Source: Beggiatoa leptomitoformis (GTDB taxonomy: Bacteria; Pseudomonadota; Gammaproteobacteria; Beggiatoales; Beggiatoaceae). From it: a stretch of DNA of 64,000 nucleotides. The translations under genes were made by a program, and so were the position numbers. Where the stretch lies: positions 868,001 through 932,000 of the forward strand of contig NZ_CP012373.2 of NCBI RefSeq assembly GCF_001305575.3, read 5' to 3'. This document shows, piece after piece, positions 58,168 to 64,000 of this stretch. The notes below the pieces were generated by a model. The model was not told where the DNA came from. It searched no databases and saw only the letters and a program-made list of their open reading frames with translations. Each line of letters opens with the position of its first letter. Position 1 is the stretch's first letter.

Positions 58168-60078
58168 TTATTTACTTTTCCCAACAACACTGACATTGGT
58201 TAAATAATTCGCGGGTTGAATGAGGCTAAGACGGCGTGTGACAGAGCGCACAATGCCCACTACATCCAGTCCACAATCAGCTAACATTTGGGCTTGTGTG
58301 CCATGTTCAAGGAAGCTGTCGGGTAAGCCTAGTTGTAAGACTGGAATAACAATGGCTTGCGTATGTAAATATTCACTCACGGCACTGCCTGCCCCCCCCA
58401 TAATACAGCCTTCTTCAATGGTGACGATTAAATCGTGTTGTTGGGCAATGTTTAAAATCATGTCGTTATCTAGCGGTTTTACAAAGCGCATATTAACAAC
58501 CGTTGCATCTAGTTGTTCTGCGGCTTCGGCGGCGACTTGCAGTAGTGTACCAAAGACGAGTAGTGCAACTTTGTGTCCTTGGCGACGTAATTCTGCTTTA
58601 CCGATAGGGAGTGCAGTGAGTGCTTGGTCAACACTGATACCGATACCGTTACCACGCGGATAACGAACAGCACAAGGCGCTTCTTGGTGTAAAAAACCAG
58701 TGGTAAGCATTTGTCGACATTCATTTTCATCGGCAGGGGTCATAATCACCATGTTGGGGATACAGCGCATAAAGGCAATATCAAATGTGCCTGCATGGGT
58801 TGCACCATCTGCACCGACTAGGCCTGCGCGGTCTATGGCGAAAAGAACGGGGAGTTTTTGTAAGGCGACATCGTGTAATAGTTGGTCGTAAGCCCGTTGT
58901 AAAAAGGTGGAGTAAATCGCCACAACAGGTTTATAGCCTTCACACGCAAGCCCTGCTGCAAGGGTAACGCTATGTTGTTCTGCAATACTGACATCAAAGT
59001 AACGGTCGGGAAATTTTTCTGAGAAGTCGACTAAACCTGAGCCTTCACGCATAGCGGGGGTAATACCAACAAGTTTGTTATCTTGTGTTGCCATGTCACA
59101 CAGCCATTGCCCAAAAATTTGGGTATAACTGGGCGCGCTGGCGGATTTTTTCGCCATTTTCCCTGTTTTCGGGTCAAACGCAGTGACACCGTGATAAGTA
59201 CATGGATTATCTTCTGCAATGGGATAACCTTTGCCTTTTTTAGTAACAACATGAAGGAATTGAGGGCCATCTAAGGCTTTCATATTACGTAATGTGGGGA
59301 TTAAGGCAGACAAATCATGTCCATCAATTGGGCCTATATAGTTAAAACCCAGTTCTTCAAACAAAGTACCCGGAATAACCATTCCCTTAACGTGTTCCTC
59401 CGCACGCCTAGCGAGTTCACGGACAGTAGGCATCCGCTGTAATAACTGTTTACTACCTTCGCGTACAGACGTATAGAATCGGCTAGACAATATTTTAGCC
59501 AAATAATTTGATAAGCCACCCACATTGGGTGAAATCGACATATCGTTATCGTTTAAAATAACTAATAAATTGGCATCCACATCGCCCGCATGTTCTAACG
59601 CTTCAAATGCCATCCCCGCAGTCAGTGCGCCATCGCCTATGATAGCCATTACTTTACGATTAACGCCTGCTAATTTAGCGGCAATTGCCATTCCTAAAGC
59701 AGCACTAATAGACGTGCTGGAATGTCCTACACCAAATGTATCGTATTCGCTTTCTGTTCGTTTGGGGAATCCTGATAAACCATTGAGTTGGCGAATCGTG
59801 TGCATTTTATCGCGTCGTCCCGTTAAAATTTTATGGGGATAACTTTGATGTCCTACATCCCAAACCACACGGTCATCAGGGGTATTAAAAACATAATGTA
59901 ATGCTATCGTGAGTTCTACTGTGCCGAGATTAGAGGAAAAATGCCCGCCGATGCGACTGACAGTATTAATCAAAAATTCACGCAATTCATCTGCTAACAA
60001 AGGGAGTTGCTCCTCTGATAGCGTGCGCAACTGAGCGGGGGTGTCGATTTGTTCTAATAAGGAAATTGTGTTTTTCAT
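58168..60078 (-). CDS. dxs: 1-deoxy-D-xylulose-5-phosphate synthase
   Basis: Thiamine-diphosphate enzyme that condenses pyruvate and glyceraldehyde 3-phosphate, the first step of the MEP isoprenoid pathway. With the ATG at 60078 the protein has 636 residues. [44 protein letters not shown] is the first domain, [19 protein letters not shown]...NDNDMSIS the ThDP/Mg motif, and [18 protein letters not shown] the transketolase-type middle domain. An adjacent in-frame ATG pair at 60084/60087 is possible. Complete and well conserved. Confidence 0.97.
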   Translation of the reverse strand: MKNTISLLEQIDTPAQLRTLSEEQLPLLADELREFLINTVSRIGGHFSSNLGTVELTIALHYVFNTPDDRVVWDVGHQSYPHKILTGRRDKMHTIRQLNGLSGFPKRTESEYDTFGVGHSSTSISAALGMAIAAKLAGVNRKVMAIIGDGALTAGMAFEALEHAGDVDANLLVILNDNDMSISPNVGGLSNYLAKILSSRFYTSVREGSKQLLQRMPTVRELARRAEEHVKGMVIPGTLFEELGFNYIGPIDGHDLSALIPTLRNMKALDGPQFLHVVTKKGKGYPIAEDNPCTYHGVTAFDPKTGKMAKKSASAPSYTQIFGQWLCDMATQDNKLVGITPAMREGSGLVDFSEKFPDRYFDVSIAEQHSVTLAAGLACEGYKPVVAIYSTFLQRAYDQLLHDVALQKLPVLFAIDRAGLVGADGATHAGTFDIAFMRCIPNMVIMTPADENECRQMLTTGFLHQEAPCAVRYPRGNGIGISVDQALTALPIGKAELRRQGHKVALLVFGTLLQVAAEAAEQLDATVVNMRFVKPLDNDMILNIAQQHDLIVTIEEGCIMGGAGSAVSEYLHTQAIVIPVLQLGLPDSFLEHGTQAQMLADCGLDVVGIVRSVTRRLSLIQPANYLTNVSVVGKSK

Positions 60079-60256
60079 AATCATCATGCAGTCGTCAATC
60101 AGGCTGTGGGTGGTTGTTGATTAAATTGCGTCATGTATTACGCACTTTCACGCCACGCTAAGAAATTATTACAGGTTTGTTACGCAAAGTAACGGAGATT
60201 GAATTGTATAATATTTTTTCGTTGTATTATTAACTTTTATGTCAATTATTAACGCA

Positions 60257-60290
60257 AAAGATGTTACCCCATCATAGAGATAACATCTTT
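60257..60290. terminator. perfect stem in the dxs upstream gap
   Basis: AAAGATGTTA (60257-60266) and TAACATCTTT (60281-60290) with a 14-base loop and TT after it. Candidate terminator in the 60079-60408 gap, which otherwise holds only the short stem GTTAC/GTAAC near 60180 and no gene. Confidence 0.55.
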
Positions 60291-60370
60291 TTCGATACGA
60301 TTAATAGGGACTTAAACCGCAGTAACGTCTATGAGACCGCCTATAAAAGCAAGGAAAGACGACAGATAAC

Positions 60371-60408
60371 ACCGTTTGAAACAAGGGAATCCATCTTTTA
60401 CAAACGGT
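60371..60408. other. hairpin after the zinc-ribbon gene
   Basis: ACCGTTTG (60371-60378) and CAAACGGT (60401-60408), long loop, directly after the zinc-ribbon stop on the minus strand. Next to GATAACACCG, so it may be a decayed copy of the intergenic palindrome. Confidence 0.45.
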
Positions 60409-60567
60409 CTATTGTTCCGTCATCGGATAACCGCATTCAGGGCATTCAATATCTTCACCTGCTTCTGCTTCTAACCGAAAACCACATTCATCACAAACGT
60501 ATAACCCAGACCCGTATTCATCGGAATCATCCTCATAACCTTCATAATCGTCATCATAACGACCCAT
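60409..60567 (-). CDS. small zinc-ribbon protein
   Basis: A 52-residue acidic protein. An Asp/Tyr/Glu-rich start (residues 4-19) is followed by a zinc ribbon with C25-x2-C28 (VCDECGF) and C42-x2-C45 (ECPECGYPM). GAGAGG lies about 11 bases before the ATG. The overlapping plus-strand frame of 102 residues is its complement and not a gene. Zinc ribbons of this rubredoxin-like layout occur in tiny conserved hypothetical proteins. No function is known. Confidence 0.85.
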   Translation of the reverse strand: MGRYDDDYEGYEDDSDEYGSGLYVCDECGFRLEAEAGEDIECPECGYPMTEQ

Positions 60568-61043
60568 AAATGTTTGCCTCTCTTCTGTTCAGATAATGTG
60601 CATTCGATGTAACAACTTTATACTGCATTAATTTACATAGATTAAACCCAGAAACTTCATGACTAAACACGCCAAAAAACGCCAACCGTCATAATAAACA
60701 CCAACATAAACATTTATAAGGTGATTATTCATCAGTAAATCATCACTGATTCTCGAATAAGATAGCGTATGAAATTCGCAAAAACAAAGTACACAAGCAG
60801 TAAATTTTCACCCAAAAATAATGTACAAGCACAGTGTTGACTATATCATTTTCTTAGCAATAAGAATTATCCGTTCTTGTGGCTTAGATGTGCAATTTAC
60901 AATACTATTCAGGTAGAATAAGCCAAGATTAGCCAATAATCTGCTGTAACTTCTCAGTGAGTACCAACCGTCATGTGTTGAACATGACAACCTACATTCA
61001 GACTTACCCTACTCGTTTCTCAAACGACATATCGCGGGATATC
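60568..61043. other. intergenic region
   Basis: Divergent region between the zinc-ribbon gene (minus) and the DUF349 gene (plus). AT-rich; a short inverted repeat ATCAGT/ACTGAT (60731-60750) is the only structure seen. No gene recognised, though the DUF349 frame is open back to 60957. Confidence 0.3.
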
Positions 61044-63920
61044 ATGATTCTTGACAAGATTATCAAACCCAAATGGCAGCATCGTAACCCAGAGGTTCGA
61101 AAACAAGCTGTTGAAGACCTAACTGATTTGACGCTGATTAGCGACATCGCACGTAAAGACGAATCCCCTCTTGTGCGTCTTACCGCTGTTCGCAAATTAA
61201 AAGACCTAACCCTACTCAATGAAATAGCCCAAACCGATACCGACAAAGAAGTTAAAGAATTTGTCAGCCAACGGTTTAAAGATTTTCTAAGCGGACGTAA
61301 AGAAGGCATAGACCTACCTACACGCCTACAATGGGTAACACAACTCAATGATAGTAACCTACTAGAACAGCTTGCCCGCACAGGTAAAGAAGCCGAATTG
61401 CGGCTAGCTGCTTTAAACAAAGTTACCCGCGAAAGCCTCTGTGGAGACCTCGCAATTGAAGACCCAGACAATCAAGTCAGAACAACTGCCGCAGAAAAAA
61501 TCACACAAAAATCCACCTTAGAACGTGTCTTTAAAGCACTGCGAAATAAAGATAAAAAAATCAGTCAACTCATGCGAGAACGTCTGGATGTCCTAATAGA
61601 AGCCAGCGAACGCCCTGCCAAAATTAAAGCGGAAGCCGAGCGTATTTGTAGCCGTTTAGAACTCCTGCTCAAAGCGAAAGCGTGGGAACAACCCAATGAC
61701 ACAGAATTTAAACGCTTACAAGTAGATTGGACAACCATTGCAACCGAAGCAGAACCAACATACATAAACCGCTACCAACAAGCCGAACAACTCTTTACAA
61801 AAAATTTTCAAAGTTACCAACAAACTCAAGCCGAACTGCGTGAACGCGAAGCCGCCTTTATTCCACTACGCGAGGTCAAACAAACCCTGTATGACCAACT
61901 GGTTGCCCTGCTTACAAGCCTAGAAGCCGACCCAGCAACAACGGATGTCACACAAACGTTAGACAGCCTACAAATGCAATGGGATGCTATCACCAGTTTA
62001 CCCCAAGCAGAAGAAGAACAGTGGCAAAATCGCTTTAAACAAGCCTTGACAACCGCCCAAAAATATCAGCAAACTGCACAAACATTCCACAGCGTTACCC
62101 AAGCACTTGAACGCATTTTGCGTCGCGCCGAAAACTTGTTAAAGAACCAACAAGACACACAAAAAGCCCAACATACAAAAGAATTAGAAAGCGCGTGGGA
62201 AGCTGTTACCCAACCCGAAAACAAGCCAGAATTGTTGAAAACCCTCAACATTCGTTTCAATGACACTGTCAAAGCGTTAAAAACCTCTATGGAAGAACAG
62301 AACGAACACCGTGAGCAAGCCGTAAAAACGCTGAAGCAAATTCTTAAAGATATTGAAACCGCTTTAGAAACAGGCGAATTGCACACCGCAATGCCCCTAG
62401 AGCAACAAGCAAAAGACCTTGCTCAACAACATCCCGGATTGCTCAATCGCAACAAAAATTTAGAAGCGCGGCTACATGGTATTTCTGCCAAAATTCGTGA
62501 ACTCCACAGCTGGGAACGTTGGGGCGACAATGTTGAGCGAGAACAGTTATGCGCAGAAATGGAAGAACTGGCAATTAATCCTGATGATGACCCAGAAGTA
62601 ACAGCGCGTCTCATTCGTGAAGCCCAAGCAAAATGGAAAAGTTTAGGGACACATGGCTATCCACAAGCCCTGTGGGAACGGTTTAATAAAGCCTGCAATA
62701 CCGCTTATAAACCTTGCCAAGAACATTTTGAAGTACAAGCGAAAGAACGAGAAAAGAATTATCAACAGAAACAAACCTTATGCGACCAGTTAGAAACATT
62801 TGCCGCCCAAATAGATTGGCACAATCCCGACTGGAAACAGATTTACAACACCATTCGTGACATAGACAAAGCATGGCGACAATTAGGGCCGACGAATCGC
62901 AAAGCCCGCAAAATCATCTCTACCCGCTATGAAAAAATGATGGGTAATATCGAGAAATATCTCGACGAAGAGCGTAAAGACAATCAAAAACAACGTGAAC
63001 AACTGATTGAGAAAGTCAAAGCCACACAAACTTATGATGATGTGGAAAAAGCCATTAATGAAGTCAAAGGCCTACAAGCAGAATGGCATGTAAGCGTTCC
63101 CGGCTCGCGTGGCAGAGAACGACAACTATGGAAAGCTTTCCGCAGTGCTTGCGATATAGTGTTTGAACGACGCAAAGAAAAACAAGATGCGTTTAAGAAA
63201 GAACTACAAACCCATTACGACGCGAAAGTAGCTGTCTGTGAAAAAATTGAAGCCCTCACCCAACTAGATGGGGAAGCATTTAAAGACGCAGTCGGACAAC
63301 TGAAAAAACTGCAAAAAGAATGGCATGATGTTGGTGAAGTGCCGAAAAAACAGAAAGATACCCTAGATGACCGCTACAAAAAAGTTTGCAAACAACTGGA
63401 ACAGAAATATCAAGCCCATTTAGTCTTAGAAAAACGGGCGCAATTACAACTGTTACGGCAAAAAGCTGCCTTGTGTATTCAACTGGAACGTGCGGAAATT
63501 ATTGATATAGACAGCCAGATTGCCGATGCACAAAACCAATGGGCTGCATTAGCAACACTGGAAAATATGCAGTTAGAGCAATCTATTACGATTCGTTTTG
63601 CAACTGCTAACGACATGGTTAAAACAGGTGAACAAGTTTATAACCCAGCCGTTTTGCAAGCGCAATCTGTTTTATGTTTGCGCCTAGAAATTTTGGCAGG
63701 TGTGCCTTCTCCACCTGAAGCCGCAGAAGCACGTATGGCGTATCAAGTTGCACGTTTATCACAAGTAATGAGTGGTGAAGCACAAGCACGTACAGATAAA
63801 TTCGCAGAAGTGCAAGAAATTGAACGCGCATGGCACTTAAGCGGTGCAACGGCGGGCGATGACGCGCTCAAATTAGAACAACGTTTTTATCATGCGTTAG
63901 AATCATTTTACGCAAGCTAA
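61044..63920 (+). CDS. large DUF349 protein with N-terminal HEAT-like repeats
   Basis: A protein of about 958 residues, mostly helical. The N-terminal 170 residues carry short HEAT-like repeats (RNPEVRKQAVEDLTDLTLISDIA, then SPLVRLTAVRKL). The rest is long coiled-coil-like helices with several DUF349 repeats, recognised by W and basic positions such as QAEWHVSVPGSRGRERQLWKAFRSACD and KLQKEWHDVGEVPKKQKDTLDDRYKKV. DUF349 proteins are found in many gammaproteobacteria, with unknown function. The frame is open from a GTG at 60957 and has an ATG at 60984. The ATG at 61044 is chosen because MILDKIIKPKWQHRNPEVRKQAV is the typical start. Confidence 0.85.
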   Translation: MILDKIIKPKWQHRNPEVRKQAVEDLTDLTLISDIARKDESPLVRLTAVRKLKDLTLLNEIAQTDTDKEVKEFVSQRFKDFLSGRKEGIDLPTRLQWVTQLNDSNLLEQLARTGKEAELRLAALNKVTRESLCGDLAIEDPDNQVRTTAAEKITQKSTLERVFKALRNKDKKISQLMRERLDVLIEASERPAKIKAEAERICSRLELLLKAKAWEQPNDTEFKRLQVDWTTIATEAEPTYINRYQQAEQLFTKNFQSYQQTQAELREREAAFIPLREVKQTLYDQLVALLTSLEADPATTDVTQTLDSLQMQWDAITSLPQAEEEQWQNRFKQALTTAQKYQQTAQTFHSVTQALERILRRAENLLKNQQDTQKAQHTKELESAWEAVTQPENKPELLKTLNIRFNDTVKALKTSMEEQNEHREQAVKTLKQILKDIETALETGELHTAMPLEQQAKDLAQQHPGLLNRNKNLEARLHGISAKIRELHSWERWGDNVEREQLCAEMEELAINPDDDPEVTARLIREAQAKWKSLGTHGYPQALWERFNKACNTAYKPCQEHFEVQAKEREKNYQQKQTLCDQLETFAAQIDWHNPDWKQIYNTIRDIDKAWRQLGPTNRKARKIISTRYEKMMGNIEKYLDEERKDNQKQREQLIEKVKATQTYDDVEKAINEVKGLQAEWHVSVPGSRGRERQLWKAFRSACDIVFERRKEKQDAFKKELQTHYDAKVAVCEKIEALTQLDGEAFKDAVGQLKKLQKEWHDVGEVPKKQKDTLDDRYKKVCKQLEQKYQAHLVLEKRAQLQLLRQKAALCIQLERAEIIDIDSQIADAQNQWAALATLENMQLEQSITIRFATANDMVKTGEQVYNPAVLQAQSVLCLRLEILAGVPSPPEAAEARMAYQVARLSQVMSGEAQARTDKFAEVQEIERAWHLSGATAGDDALKLEQRFYHALESFYAS

Positions 63921-63927
63921 GATTATC

Positions 63928-63946
63928 GGGGCGACAAGTTCGCCCC
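63928..63946 (+). terminator. hairpin after the DUF349 gene
   Basis: GGGGCGA (63928-63934), CAAGT, TCGCCCC (63940-63946), 8 bases after the stop. GC-rich, but no T-run follows. No gene is seen in the last 54 bases of the window. Confidence 0.6.
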
Positions 63947-64000
63947 TCGTAAAACATGTGATAAAAAACACTGCATAGATAGCATGATAGAACAAATAAT

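Noticed and set aside
60261-60569. 102-residue plus-strand His/Arg-rich frame
   Set aside because: It is antisense to the zinc-ribbon gene, with a composition unlike any real protein here.

Overview
The window is a single chromosomal segment of a low-to-middling G+C gammaproteobacterium. Gene content and order (rnt-pyrC, rpoZ-spoT, UPF0149-pepP, coaD next to a YfhL-type ferredoxin, algR, rsxE, DUF4124 and DUF4381 proteins, a nifHDKT-nafY-flavodoxin-LRV nitrogenase cluster) point to a sulfur-oxidiser of the Beggiatoa/Thiotrichales type. That placement is inferred from gene content, not from a search. No rRNA, tRNA, CRISPR array, IS element, phage or plasmid gene was seen.

Layout. 1-10.9 kb: the tail of a Rossmann-fold protein, coaD, ferredoxin and rsxE; gspG; a membrane VWA/DUF4381/lipid kinase cluster; an EH-signature (ZorC-like) protein standing alone; two small membrane proteins; and a PilM/GspL-like protein with a GspF protein. 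11-14.5 kb: a large secreted protein with a possible Cys-His-Asp active site and a beta-RFAP synthase-like GHMP protein. 14.5-22 kb: the nitrogenase cluster, driven by a consensus sigma-54 promoter with an upstream NifA-type site. Each of nifH, nifD and nifK is followed by a strong hairpin, and nifD and nifK share a 12-base leader motif. nifE, nifN, nifB and nifA are not in the window.

22-41 kb is mostly housekeeping: a HAD phosphatase, secreted proteins of unknown role, a cAMP-phosphodiesterase-like MBL protein, rpoZ-spoT, pepP, a frameshifted acyl-CoA synthetase, gltX, ubiD, algR, rnt and pyrC. 41-52 kb holds a tandem pair of receiver-domain proteins (a diguanylate cyclase and a histidine kinase with near-identical receivers), an RND efflux pump and a TldD/TldE pair. 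52.7-57 kb is a small putative defence locus: an adenine methyltransferase fused to a nuclease-like domain, a small membrane protein and a GmrSD-type (DUF262/DUF1524) protein. 57-64 kb holds folE2, dxs, a 52-residue zinc-ribbon protein and a large DUF349 protein.

The most unusual non-coding signal is a roughly 33-bp imperfect palindrome, core ACGGATAMCA...TGKTATCCGT, that recurs with compensatory changes in at least six intergenic gaps, generally just 3' of a gene. The most interesting coding signals are the orphan ZorC-like protein, the methyltransferase-nuclease/GmrSD locus, and the secreted papain-like protein.
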